From the NCBI RefSeq assembly GCF_001971705.1, contig NZ_CP019327.1:434001-498000 (forward strand): 64,000 nt of DNA, read 5' to 3'. A program made the position numbers and the translations under genes. Each line of letters begins with the position of its first letter. Position 1 is the first letter of the stretch. The DNA is from Natronorubrum daqingense (GTDB lineage: Archaea; Halobacteriota; Halobacteria; Halobacteriales; Natrialbaceae). This document shows positions 50,668 to 60,000 of the stretch, one piece after another. The notes beneath the pieces are model-generated. The model had not been told where the DNA came from. It saw only the letters and a program-made list of their open reading frames with translations, and searched no databases.

Positions 50668-51564
50668 ATGGACGTTGCAATTCTCGGCTGTGGTCACATC
50701 GGCCTCGAACTCGGCCGGCAACTCACCGAACGCGGACACGACGTCGTCGGCGTCCGTCGATCCGACGATGGCATCAGTCAGATCGACGCTGCCGGTTTCG
50801 ACGCTGTGCAGGCGGACGTGACCGACGCCGCACAACTCGAGGCCGTGGCTGACGTCGACGCCATCGTCTTCGCCGCCAGCAGCGGCGGGCGTGGCGCGGA
50901 GGCAGCGCGAGACGTCTACGTGAACGGCCTCGAGACGGCTATCGAAACTTTCGGCGAGCGTGAGCACTCCCCCGAGCGACTGGTGTACACCTCCTCAACC
51001 GGCGTACACGGCGATCACGACGGCGAGTGGGTCGGTTCGGAGACGCCGATCGATCCGACCACCGAGAAGACCGAGGTGCTCGCGGCGGCCGAGCGAATTG
51101 CCCTCGAGCACCCACCCGAGTACGGCTTCGAGGGAACCGTCGCTCGGTTTGCAGGCCTCTACGGGCCTGGGAGATACCGTCTCGAGCGATATCTGGAGGG
51201 ACCGGTGACCGAGGGCTATCTGAACATGGTCCACCGTGACGACGCCGCCGGTGCCGTTCGCTTCCTGCTCGAGGAAGACCGTGCACGCGGCGAGGTCGTC
51301 CAGGTCGTCGACGACGAACCGGCCCACAAGTGGGAGTTCGCAGATTGGCTGGCCGAACAGTGTGGGCTCGAGCACCCGCCAAAACAGACGAAAGCCGAGC
51401 GACTCGAGGAGTCGGACATCTCGGCCGCTGGCGAACGTCGAATTTTGACTAGCAAACGCTGTTCGAACGAGAAATTACGCGAGTTGGGCTACGAGTTCGC
51501 GTATCCAACGTACCGAGAGGGATACCGTGACGCGATCGACGCCTACCGTGAGGAGAGGGACTGA
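50668..51564 (+). CDS. SDR-type NAD(P)-dependent epimerase/dehydrogenase
   Basis: 298 residues from the ATG at 50668, where the dinucleotide-binding motif VAILGCGHIGLELGRQLTER begins. DAIVFAASSGGRGAEAARDV and RLVYTSSTGVHGDHDGEWVG, then FAGLYGPGRYRLERYLEGPV match atypical extended SDRs (YeeZ-like). The canonical YxxxK catalytic pair is not clear; EKTEVLAAAERIALEHPPEY occupies that region. Hence the activity may differ from a classic epimerase. It follows the DUF5791-type gene and precedes a DHH gene. Confidence 0.8.
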   Translation: MDVAILGCGHIGLELGRQLTERGHDVVGVRRSDDGISQIDAAGFDAVQADVTDAAQLEAVADVDAIVFAASSGGRGAEAARDVYVNGLETAIETFGEREHSPERLVYTSSTGVHGDHDGEWVGSETPIDPTTEKTEVLAAAERIALEHPPEYGFEGTVARFAGLYGPGRYRLERYLEGPVTEGYLNMVHRDDAAGAVRFLLEEDRARGEVVQVVDDEPAHKWEFADWLAEQCGLEHPPKQTKAERLEESDISAAGERRILTSKRCSNEKLRELGYEFAYPTYREGYRDAIDAYREERD

Positions 51565-51642
51565 CGAAGCGAAATAGTCAGTGATAGCGAGTTTTCATTA
51601 TCGGGGGGTAATTTCTTGGGGGTGCGTTTTGATAGTGAGGTA

Positions 51643-52830
51643 ATGAGCGATTGGAGTGGATCGGTCAGCAACGCATTTTTCGAGGGGGGTGCGTTGCTCA
51701 CGGATCAGGCCGAAGAGTGGCTCACGTCGCTCGAGCCACTCGTTTTGTCCTTGCTCGTCGTCGTTTTCGTGGGTCTCGTTTTGGGTGGATGGTGGCTCGT
51801 TCGCTGGTTTCGGCGACCTCCCGGCGTTCGACTCCAGCGACTGCTCAGCAACTACGACGACGTGGCGGTGTTGATGCATCCCAATCCGGATCCGGACGCG
51901 ATGTCCTGTGCGATGGGCGTCGCCCGAATCGCCGACACCGTCGGAACCGAGACGACGTTGCAGTACGCCGGGGAGATTCGCCACCAGGAAAATCGGGCGT
52001 TTCGAACCGTACTGGACCTCGATCTCGAGTCGATCGAATCGAGTTCTGAACTCGCCGCCGACGCGGTCGTACTCGTCGATCACAATACCCCACGCGGATT
52101 CACCGGCTCACAGACCGTCGAGCCGGTCGCAGTCGTCGACCACCACCCCGGAAACGGTGCGGGAACGGAGTTTACGGACGTTCGGACGGACTACGGTGCG
52201 GCCTCGACTATCCTCGTCGAGTACCTCCTCGAAATCGGCGCGGATTTTGGCGACAACGAAGACGGTGGATTCGAGATCTCAGAGGAACTCGCGACGGGAC
52301 TGTTGTACGGCATTCAATCGGATACGAACCAGTTGACGACAGGGTGTTCGAGAGCGGAGTTCGACGCCTGCGCCGCGCTCTTTTCGGGTATCGACGAGGA
52401 CCTGCTAGACCGCGTGGCGAATCCGCAGGTCAGCGACGACGTCTTGCAGATCAAGGCGAGAGCGATCACCGAGAAGCGAATCGAAGGGGCGTTCGCCGTC
52501 TGTGACGTCGGCTCGGTCTCGAACACCGACGCGATTCCACAGGCAGCGGACGAACTCATGCACCTAGAGGGCGTCACGGCCGTCGTCGTCTACGGCGAGA
52601 GCGACGGGACGATCCACCTCTCGGGTCGCTCTCGAGACGACCGCGTCCACATGGGCGAAACGCTCCGCCACGCGATTAGCGACATTCCGATGGCAAACGC
52701 CGGCGGACACGCCCGGATGGGCGGGGGCCAACTCTCGCTCGATCACATGAACGGGATCGGTCCCTCGGACGGAATCGGGAGCGAAGAGTTCGAACAACGA
52801 CTGTTCTCGGCGATGGCCGGCGAACGGTAA
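51643..52830 (+). CDS. Membrane-anchored DHH-family phosphoesterase
   Basis: 395 residues from the ATG at 51643. One hydrophobic segment (about 30-56; LEPLVLSLLVVVFVGLVLGG) anchors it. The DHH domain shows MHPNPDPDAMSCAMGVARIA (motif I), VDHNTPRGFTGSQ, VVDHHPGNGAGTEFTDVRTD (the DHH motif III) and LLYGIQSDTNQLTTGCSRAE. The DHHA1 C-terminus contains ANAGGHARMGGGQLSLDHMN. Family members hydrolyse cyclic dinucleotides, nano-RNA or pApA; a membrane-anchored version suggests second-messenger turnover. The exact substrate is unknown. Confidence 0.88.
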   Translation: MSDWSGSVSNAFFEGGALLTDQAEEWLTSLEPLVLSLLVVVFVGLVLGGWWLVRWFRRPPGVRLQRLLSNYDDVAVLMHPNPDPDAMSCAMGVARIADTVGTETTLQYAGEIRHQENRAFRTVLDLDLESIESSSELAADAVVLVDHNTPRGFTGSQTVEPVAVVDHHPGNGAGTEFTDVRTDYGAASTILVEYLLEIGADFGDNEDGGFEISEELATGLLYGIQSDTNQLTTGCSRAEFDACAALFSGIDEDLLDRVANPQVSDDVLQIKARAITEKRIEGAFAVCDVGSVSNTDAIPQAADELMHLEGVTAVVVYGESDGTIHLSGRSRDDRVHMGETLRHAISDIPMANAGGHARMGGGQLSLDHMNGIGPSDGIGSEEFEQRLFSAMAGER

Positions 52831-52883
52831 GTCACAGCGTCAACCGACCGCCGATCCGGAATCAGCAATCGGTTCTCGAACCG

Positions 52884-54215
52884 TTACTCGGCCGCCTCGA
52901 GCACGAGTTCTCGCGCCTCGGCGAACAGTTCGTCCGCGCGCTCAGGGTCGCGCGCTTCGGCCGTGATCCGCACGACCGATTCCGTGCCACTCGGCCGAAT
53001 TAAGGTCCAGCCACCCTCGTGCTCGAGGCGAACGCCGTCGAGGGTGTCGACCTCGACGTCTCGGTCACGGACCGTGGTTTCGATGCGATCCATCGCGGCG
53101 GCCTTGTCCTCGAGCTCGATGGAGGTGCGTCGAATGGGATACGTCTCGAGGTCGTCGACCAGTTCCGCGAGCGATCCACTGTCGGCGGCCATCGCGACGA
53201 GTTTGCAGGCCGCGAGGGGGCCGTCCGGACAGAGCGTTTCCGCCGGCCAGATCCACGCGCCACTCGGTTCGCCCCCGAAGGTGACGTCGGCTTCGGTCGC
53301 GCGTTCTGCGACGTACACGTCGCCGACGGCCGTTCGGGTCACCGACGCACCGACGGCCGCCAGCGCGTCGTCGACGGCGAGGCTCGTATCGACGGGGGCG
53401 GCCACCCGCTCGCCTTCCCCCGCGGCTTCGCGCGCGAACAAGGCGAGGAGCAAGTCTTTCGGGACGAATCGCCCGCGCTCGTCCACGGCGACCAGTCGAT
53501 CACCGTCGCCGTCGAGGGCGACACCGATCGCAGCGTCCGTCGCGCCCACCAACTGCTGGAGGTCCTCGAGCGTTTCTTCGTTCGGTTCGCTCGGCCGCCC
53601 GGGAAAGCGCCCGTCCGGTTGTGCGTTGAGCGTTCGGACGGAACAGCCGAGGTCGATCAACGCGTCCGCAGCCACGCTTCCCGCGCCGTTTCCGACGTCG
53701 ACGACGACCTCGAGGTCCGTGAGTGCGTCGTCCCCAGTGCTCGTGACCGTCTCCGTAATCGTCTCGACGTGGCGCTCGAGGAGTCCCTCGTGGCGTCGCC
53801 TCGTGCCGAGGCCGTCCCAGGCCTCGAGATCGTAGTCGTCTGCCTCGACGCGGGCCGTAATCGCCTCGCGGCGCTCGGCGTCGAATGCCTGCCCCGTCGG
53901 CGACCAGAGTTTAATTCCGTTGTCGGTCTTGGGATTGTGCGAGGCGGTGATCACGACGCCAGCGTCTGCGTCGAGCCACTCGACGCCCCGGGCCACGGTC
54001 GGCGTGGGGGCGACGCCAATCTCGAGGACGTCGCCGCCACACTCGCGAATCCCGGCGGTGAGTGCGTCGGCGAGTATCGACCCGCTTTCGCGGACATCCC
54101 GCCCGACGACGACGCGTTCGTACCCCTCAGACGCGAGTGCACGGCCGACGGCGAGCGCAAGGTCAGCCGTGACGTCCTCCCCGACCGCCCCCCGAATACC
54201 GCTCGTTCCGAACAT
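52884..54215 (-). CDS. glmM: Phosphoglucosamine/phosphohexomutase (GlmM-like)
   Basis: 443 residues from the ATG at 54215 (MFGTSGIRGAVGED). Alpha-D-phosphohexomutase family: active-site Ser in VVITASHNPKTDNGIKLWSP, metal-binding Asp cluster in VALDGDGDRLVAVDERGRFV, sugar-binding GGEPSGAWIWP and the C-terminal phosphate loop LIRPSGTESVVRITAEARD. Interconverts sugar 6- and 1-phosphates, probably glucosamine or mannose. Upstream ATG codons in frame would add an unconserved, partly hydrophobic leader. Its promoter, with TTTTATATA at -27, is strong. Confidence 0.86.
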   Translation of the reverse strand: MFGTSGIRGAVGEDVTADLALAVGRALASEGYERVVVGRDVRESGSILADALTAGIRECGGDVLEIGVAPTPTVARGVEWLDADAGVVITASHNPKTDNGIKLWSPTGQAFDAERREAITARVEADDYDLEAWDGLGTRRRHEGLLERHVETITETVTSTGDDALTDLEVVVDVGNGAGSVAADALIDLGCSVRTLNAQPDGRFPGRPSEPNEETLEDLQQLVGATDAAIGVALDGDGDRLVAVDERGRFVPKDLLLALFAREAAGEGERVAAPVDTSLAVDDALAAVGASVTRTAVGDVYVAERATEADVTFGGEPSGAWIWPAETLCPDGPLAACKLVAMAADSGSLAELVDDLETYPIRRTSIELEDKAAAMDRIETTVRDRDVEVDTLDGVRLEHEGGWTLIRPSGTESVVRITAEARDPERADELFAEARELVLEAAE

Positions 54216-54237
54216 ACGCGATGGTAGCAGGAGTAGG

Positions 54238-54246
54238 TATATAAAA
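54238..54246 (-). promoter_or_regulatory. TATA box of the phosphohexomutase gene
   Basis: TTTTATATA on the minus strand, centred 27 bases before the ATG at 54215, in AT-rich surroundings. Excellent haloarchaeal spacing. Confidence 0.6.
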
Positions 54247-54403
54247 ATCAGATTTGTGTCTGGCGTTTTGAGAGCGATTGACATCTCTCCCGAAATCCCG
54301 TTTCCTCGAGCGGGCACGATGTGGATATCGGTCATTGCCGTGGACGCCCTCGATGGCGGCAAACGGGTCGTTTAAGTCGCCCGGCCACCGTAGCCCGGAT
54401 ACC

Positions 54404-54712
54404 ATGGAATTCTGCGACGAATGCGGTTCGATGATGAAAGCGGACGACGGCGTCTGGGAGTGTGGCAGCTGTGGGTATTCGAAACCCAAAGGTGACACGG
54501 ACGAATACGTCGTCACCGATAGCCAGGAGGCGAGTGAGATTATCGAATCCTCCGAGGAGACCTCGCTTCCGGAAACGGACGCACTCTGTCCCGAGTGCGG
54601 TCACGACCGAGCGTACTGGTACATGCAACAGATTCGCTCCGCCGACGAGTCCGAGACGCGCTTCTTCATCTGCAGCGAGTGCGAGTACAAGTGGCGCGAA
54701 GACGATAACTGA
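54404..54712 (+). CDS. tfs: Transcription factor S (TFIIS/RpoM-like)
   Basis: 102 residues from the ATG at 54404. N-terminal zinc ribbon MEFCDECGSMMKADDGVWEC with CGSCGYSKP, and C-terminal zinc ribbon LCPECGHDRAYWYMQQIRSA with CSECEYKWRE. The QIRSADESE segment holds the acidic pair that enters the RNA polymerase funnel to stimulate transcript cleavage, so it is an active TFS. It stands before the small coiled-coil, smc and scpA genes. Confidence 0.92.
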   Translation: MEFCDECGSMMKADDGVWECGSCGYSKPKGDTDEYVVTDSQEASEIIESSEETSLPETDALCPECGHDRAYWYMQQIRSADESETRFFICSECEYKWREDDN

Positions 54713-54839
54713 GGTCTCTCTCCGGTCCCGAGAACACGTTTCCAGTTCGAGCGGTTCGGTGTGTCTCCGTTCCGAAGCTACCAGAACAGTTAGTCATGTC
54801 TGACGTACGTTTATGTGTCCTGATGGATCCCTAGACAGT

Positions 54840-55145
54840 ATGTCGAAAAACCGCGTCGAGAAACTCGAATCCACGGTCGCAGAACTCGAGTCGACCGTCG
54901 ATGGCCTGACGGACGAACTCATCGAAGCCAAAGAGCGCATTCGCGTGCTCGAGGCCGAACTCGATACCGAAACGCCGACCCGCGTTCCGGATCGTCGAGC
55001 CAGTGAAGAGACGACGGAAGCAGAAGAGACTCAGGAAGCAGCCCCTGACGAGGTCGAACAAGCGGCTGCGGACGCAGACGATGACGCGGACGCGACGCCC
55101 GACGAAGCGGAAGACTCAGGTAGCGACGACATTATTGTCGCATAA
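54840..55145 (+). CDS. Small coiled-coil acidic protein upstream of smc
   Basis: 101 residues from the ATG at 54840. The first 45 residues form a heptad coiled coil (VEKLESTVAELESTVDGLTD, ELIEAKERIRVLEAELDTET). The rest is an acidic, Glu/Asp/Ala-rich disordered tail ending DDIIVA. A family resembling DUF7518 is possible, with low certainty. It lies 112 bases before smc in the same direction, within one possible transcript. A bZIP-like length could support dimerisation. Function unknown. Confidence 0.65.
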   Translation: MSKNRVEKLESTVAELESTVDGLTDELIEAKERIRVLEAELDTETPTRVPDRRASEETTEAEETQEAAPDEVEQAAADADDDADATPDEAEDSGSDDIIVA

Positions 55146-55256
55146 CTACGCGACACCGTCGGCATCTCGAGACGAGTGGCGAACCGTGGAGTGGTCCCAC
55201 TCGTCTCGAGTCCGACCGAAACGTTCCCCGATACGGACGGAGGGCTCGAGGAGAGA

Positions 55257-58200
55257 ATGTACATCAAAGCACTCGTTCTGGACAATTTCAAGAGTTTCGG
55301 CCGGAAGACGAAGATCCCATTCTACGAGGACTTTACGGTCGTCACGGGACCCAACGGCTCCGGGAAATCGAACATCATCGACGCCGTACTTTTTGCGCTC
55401 GGATTGGCCCGCACGCGCGGGATCCGCGCGGAGAAACTGACCGACCTCATCTACAACCCGGGTCACGAGGACAGCAGTTCCTCGAGCGGCCCGCGCGAGG
55501 CGACGGTCGAGGTAATCCTCGATAACTCCGACGAGACGCTCACTCGCACGCAGGTCGTCAACGCCGCGGGTAGCGACGACGTCGGCGAGGTCGACGAAAT
55601 CCGCATCCGACGCCGGGTCAAAGAGACCGAGGACAACTACTACTCCTACTACTACCTCAACGATCGCTCGGTCAACCTCTCCGACATTCAGGACTTACTC
55701 GCTCAGGCCGGCGTCACCCCGGAGGGCTACAACGTCGTCATGCAGGGCGACGTCACCGAGATCATCAACATGACGCCGTACGCGCGCCGACAGATCATCG
55801 ACGAAATCGCCGGCGTCGCCGAGTTCGACGCGAAGAAAGAAGACGCGTTCGAGGAACTCGAGGTCGTCGAAGAGCGAATCGACGAAGCCGAACTCCGCAT
55901 CGAAGAGAAACGCGACCGACTCGGCCAACTCGAGGACGAACGCCAGTCGGCACTGCGCTACCGACGGCTCCGTCGCGAGAAAGAGGAGTACGAGGGCTAC
56001 AAGAAGGCCAGCGAACTCGAGGAGAAACGCGAGGAACTGACGACCGCCGAGGATCGGGCCGACGGCCTCGAAGACGACCTCGAGGAGTTACAGCGCGAAC
56101 TCGACGAGCGCCAGGGAACCGTCGTTCGCTTACAGGAAGATCTCGAGGATTTGAACGCCGAAATCGAGCGCAAAGGAGAGGACGAACAGCTGCGGATCAA
56201 AAGCGAAATCGAGGAGATCAAAGGCGAGATTTCGCGCCTCGAGGACAAGATCGAATCCAGCGAGGCCCAGATCGAGGAGGCCGAAGCGAATCGCCGCGAA
56301 GCGTTCGTCCAGATCGATCGGAAGCAAGAACAGATCGAGGATCTCGATGGCGAGATGCGCGATCACAAACTCGAGAAGGCCTCGATCAAGAGCGAGATTC
56401 AAGAGCGCGAGAGCGAACGCACGGAACTCGAGGCCGAAATCGACGCCGTCGACACCGAGTTCGACGAACTCAAAGCCGACCTCGCGGAGCACAAAGACGA
56501 CCTAGAGGAGGCTAAAACGGAGAAAAACGACCTCCAGCGCGAGCAGGATCGCCTGCTCGACGAGGCTCGTCGACGCTCGAACGAGATCAGCGAGAAAGAA
56601 GACACGATCGAGCACCATCGCGAGGAGATTCCCGAAATCGAGAGCAAGCGAAGCGAACTCGAGCGGGAACTCGAGAAGGCAGAGAAGAATCGCGAGAACA
56701 TCGCCGGCGTCGTCGACGATCTCAGAGACGAGAAGCGACGGATTCAGTCGGACGTCGACGACGTCGACGATACGATTCAGGCGAAACAACAGGAGTACGC
56801 CGAACTCGAGGCCAACGCGGGAGAGAGCGGCGACTCGTCGTTCGGCCGCGCGGTGACGACGATTCTCAACGCGGGGATCGACGGCGTTCACGGCGCAGTC
56901 GCCCAACTGGGGAACGTGGCCGGCGAGTACGCCGTCGCCTGCGAGACGGCGGCGGGCGGGCGACTCGCGAACGTCGTCGTCAGTGACGACGTCATCGGCC
57001 AGCAGTGTATCGACCACCTCAAATCGCGCAACGCGGGGCGGGCGACGTTCCTCCCGATGACGGACATGAACCAGCGTCGGCTGCCGAACGCGCCCAGCGA
57101 TCCGGGGGTCGTCGACTTCGCGTACAACCTGGTCGATTTCGACGGCCAGTACGCGGACGTCTTCTCCTACGTCCTCGGCGACACGCTCGTCGTCGAGGAT
57201 CTCGAGACGGCCCGCTCGTACATGGGCGACTATCGGATGGTCACCCTCGACGGCGACTTAGTCGAGAAGAGCGGCGCGATGACGGGCGGTTCCGGCAAGG
57301 GCTCGCGCTACTCCTTTACCGGCGGCGGCGAGGGCCAACTCGAGCGCGTCGCAAAACAGATCACGGAGCTTCAGGAGGAACGCGAATCGTTGCGCACCGA
57401 CCTCCGAGACGTCGAGGAGCGACTCGACGACGCTCGAGACCGGAAAACCGACGCGGCCGACGAGGTGCGTTCGATCGAGAGCAAACTCGAGGGGCTCGAC
57501 GACAAACGCGAGTCCATCGAAGCCGACATCGAGACGCTCGAGGACGAACTCGAGGAACTCGAGGCCGAACGCGAATCGGTCGACGACCGGATGACCGAAC
57601 TCGCCGACGAGATCGAGACGAAAACGGCGGCAGTCGAGTCGATCGAAGCCGATATCGACGACCTCGAGACCGAACTCGCGGACTCGAAGATCCCCGAACT
57701 GACGGCCCAGATCGAGGAACTCGAGGACGAGATCGACGAGCGCGAGGAGCGAATCGCGGATCTCGACAGCAAACTCAACGAACTGAGCCTCGAGAAGGAG
57801 TACGCCGAAGACGCGATCGAGGACCTCCACGACGACATCGAGACGGCCCAGAACCGAACGGCCGAGCACGAAGACCGAATCGAGGAACTCGAGGCCGAAA
57901 TCGAGGACAACGAGGCGAAACTCGAGGAAAAACGCGAAGCCGTCGAAGACTTAGAGGAGGAACTCACCGAGTTGAAAGACGAGCGAAGCGACCTCAAGGA
58001 AGAGCTCTCGGGGGCCCGAACGAAACGCGACCAACAGCAGGATCGAGTCAACGCCGTCGAGAGCAAACTCGAGGAAACCCGCGGCCGAGTGAGCGACCTC
58101 GAGTGGGAAATCGAGAGCCTCGAGGGCGAAGTCGGCGAGTATGATCCCGAGGACGTACCTGACCACGAGACCGTCCTCGAGATGATCGAGTACCTGACGG

Positions 58201-58844
58201 CGGATATGGAGGCCATGGAGCCGGTGAACATGCTCGCGATCGACGAGTACGACGACGTTCGCAGCGACCTCGAGGAACTCGAGGACGCGAAGGCGACGCT
58301 GGTCGAGGAGGCCGAGGGGATCCGTGATCGGATCGAGCAGTACGAGACGCAGAAGAAACAGACGTTCATGGACTCCTACGACGAGATCGCCGAACAGTTC
58401 ACCGAAATCTTCGAGAAACTCTCGGAGGGGACCGGCGAGTTGCACTTGGAGGACGAGGCGGACCCGTTCGAAGGCGGGCTGACGATGAAGGCGCAGCCGG
58501 GAGACAAACCGATTCAGCGTCTGGACGCGATGTCGGGCGGCGAGAAGTCGCTCACGGCGCTGGCGTTCATCTTCGCCATCCAGCGACACAATCCGGCCCC
58601 GTTCTACGCGCTGGACGAAGTCGACGCCTTCCTCGACGCCGTCAACGCGGAGCGAATCGGCCAGATGGTCGACGAACTCTCCGAGAAAGCTCAGTTCGTC
58701 GTGGTCTCCCACCGAAGCGCGATGCTCGATCGATCCGAGCGCGCCATCGGGGTCACGATGCAACAGGACAACGTCAGCGCCGTGACCGGCATCGACCTGA
58801 GCGAGGGCTCGCCGGAGGGCGAGGAGGTGCCCGCCGGTGACTGA
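55257..58844 (+). CDS. smc: Chromosome segregation protein SMC
   Basis: 1195 residues from the ATG at 55257 (MYIKALVLDNFKSFG). The head has Walker A GPNGSGKS (31-38). Coiled-coil arms flank a hinge (about 525-680) around GVHGAVAQLGNVAGEYAVAC. The C-terminal head contains the ABC signature in RLDAMSGGEKSLTALAFIFA and Walker B FYALDEVDAFLDAVNAERIG. It forms the condensin-like dimer with the ScpA kleisin encoded next. The acidic arms suit high salt. The scpA start overlaps the smc end by 8 bases, so translation is coupled. Confidence 0.96.
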   Translation: MYIKALVLDNFKSFGRKTKIPFYEDFTVVTGPNGSGKSNIIDAVLFALGLARTRGIRAEKLTDLIYNPGHEDSSSSSGPREATVEVILDNSDETLTRTQVVNAAGSDDVGEVDEIRIRRRVKETEDNYYSYYYLNDRSVNLSDIQDLLAQAGVTPEGYNVVMQGDVTEIINMTPYARRQIIDEIAGVAEFDAKKEDAFEELEVVEERIDEAELRIEEKRDRLGQLEDERQSALRYRRLRREKEEYEGYKKASELEEKREELTTAEDRADGLEDDLEELQRELDERQGTVVRLQEDLEDLNAEIERKGEDEQLRIKSEIEEIKGEISRLEDKIESSEAQIEEAEANRREAFVQIDRKQEQIEDLDGEMRDHKLEKASIKSEIQERESERTELEAEIDAVDTEFDELKADLAEHKDDLEEAKTEKNDLQREQDRLLDEARRRSNEISEKEDTIEHHREEIPEIESKRSELERELEKAEKNRENIAGVVDDLRDEKRRIQSDVDDVDDTIQAKQQEYAELEANAGESGDSSFGRAVTTILNAGIDGVHGAVAQLGNVAGEYAVACETAAGGRLANVVVSDDVIGQQCIDHLKSRNAGRATFLPMTDMNQRRLPNAPSDPGVVDFAYNLVDFDGQYADVFSYVLGDTLVVEDLETARSYMGDYRMVTLDGDLVEKSGAMTGGSGKGSRYSFTGGGEGQLERVAKQITELQEERESLRTDLRDVEERLDDARDRKTDAADEVRSIESKLEGLDDKRESIEADIETLEDELEELEAERESVDDRMTELADEIETKTAAVESIEADIDDLETELADSKIPELTAQIEELEDEIDEREERIADLDSKLNELSLEKEYAEDAIEDLHDDIETAQNRTAEHEDRIEELEAEIEDNEAKLEEKREAVEDLEEELTELKDERSDLKEELSGARTKRDQQQDRVNAVESKLEETRGRVSDLEWEIESLEGEVGEYDPEDVPDHETVLEMIEYLTADMEAMEPVNMLAIDEYDDVRSDLEELEDAKATLVEEAEGIRDRIEQYETQKKQTFMDSYDEIAEQFTEIFEKLSEGTGELHLEDEADPFEGGLTMKAQPGDKPIQRLDAMSGGEKSLTALAFIFAIQRHNPAPFYALDEVDAFLDAVNAERIGQMVDELSEKAQFVVVSHRSAMLDRSERAIGVTMQQDNVSAVTGIDLSEGSPEGEEVPAGD

Positions 58845-59847
58845 CGACGACATCCCGCTCGATATCGCGGGTCACGAGGACCGCGAACGTCCGTCTGCAG
58901 CCGGCGACGAGGAGGAGGCCGTCTTCGAGTTTTCGGAGGACACCGCCACCGACCTCGAGTCGGGTCAGGGTAGCCACGCAAGCGATCCGGCCGACACCGA
59001 CGGCGAGGTCGAAGGTGTGGGCGACGATGACGATGAGGACGTCGAACCGGTCGAATTGCTCGTCCAACTCGCCAAAGACGGCGAGATCGACCCCTGGGAC
59101 ATCGACATCGTCGCGGTGACGGACAAGTTTCTCGAGGCCATCGACGAGGTCGACCTGCGGACCTCCGGCCGGGCGCTGTTCTACGCGAGTGTCCTCTTGC
59201 GGATGAAAAGCGACGAACTGTTCGCCGTCGACGAACCCGACGAGGAGGAACTCCCGCCGTGGGAAGCCCCCTTCGCAGACGACGGCGGGATGGCCGGGGG
59301 AGAAGACGACGGCACCGACCATCCGCCGGGGTTCGATCCCGTCGAGAACCTCGAGGCGGAGATGGAGCGACGTCTCGAGCGAAAGCAGGTCCGAGGTAAG
59401 CCCGAGACGCTCGACGAACTGGTCAGAGAGCTTCGCAGCGCCGAACGCGGCTCGTGGTGGAAAGAATCGCGAACGTACGACACGAGCGACTCGCCGCGTG
59501 GCTACGACCGAGGCGTCCAGGAACTGAGTTACCACTCGGGGGACGACTTCCGAGTCGACGACGAACCGACGAGCGACGACGTCACGCACACGACTCACGA
59601 GGAGGACATCGAAACCGTCATCGACGACGTCGAAGCCGAACTCGAGTCGCAGTACGATCACGGCCGGGAAGAGGTGTTGTACGCCGAAATCGATCAGATC
59701 GGCGGTACGCGCGTCATGACCTATCTGGCGTTGCTCTTTCTCGCCCACCGCGGGCGCGTCCGCCTCGAGCAGGACGAACTGTTCGGCGACCTGTGGGTAC
59801 AGGACGCGACGCTCGAGGCGGAGCCGAGTGAAGCCGTCGCAGACTGA
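58837..59847 (+). CDS. scpA: Segregation and condensation protein A (ScpA kleisin)
   Basis: 336 residues starting at a GTG overlapping smc by 8 bases. After a 65-residue acidic lead, the kleisin N-terminus VELLVQLAKDGEIDPWDIDI, VAVTDKFLEAIDEVDLRTSG binds the SMC neck. ARALFYASVLLRMKSDELFA-like (SGRALFYASVLLRMKSDELF) is the second helix. An acidic, disordered middle links to the C-terminal winged helix (EVLYAEIDQIGGTRVMTYLA, LLFLAHRGRVRLEQDELFGD) that binds the SMC cap. Partner of SMC in chromosome compaction. scpB is not in this window. Confidence 0.9.
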   Translation: MTDDDIPLDIAGHEDRERPSAAGDEEEAVFEFSEDTATDLESGQGSHASDPADTDGEVEGVGDDDDEDVEPVELLVQLAKDGEIDPWDIDIVAVTDKFLEAIDEVDLRTSGRALFYASVLLRMKSDELFAVDEPDEEELPPWEAPFADDGGMAGGEDDGTDHPPGFDPVENLEAEMERRLERKQVRGKPETLDELVRELRSAERGSWWKESRTYDTSDSPRGYDRGVQELSYHSGDDFRVDDEPTSDDVTHTTHEEDIETVIDDVEAELESQYDHGREEVLYAEIDQIGGTRVMTYLALLFLAHRGRVRLEQDELFGDLWVQDATLEAEPSEAVAD

Positions 59848-60000
59848 TTTTCGCCGTCGTCGGAACGGAGACGAACCGGCCCACGTGTCAACAGCAGCGT
59901 CCGTCAGCGTCAGTGCTCGAGGCGCTCGATCAACTGACAGAGTGGTTGCGGATATCACACCTCACGAGGTGTCAAGTGGATCGGGGGTCACTGTTGGGAT

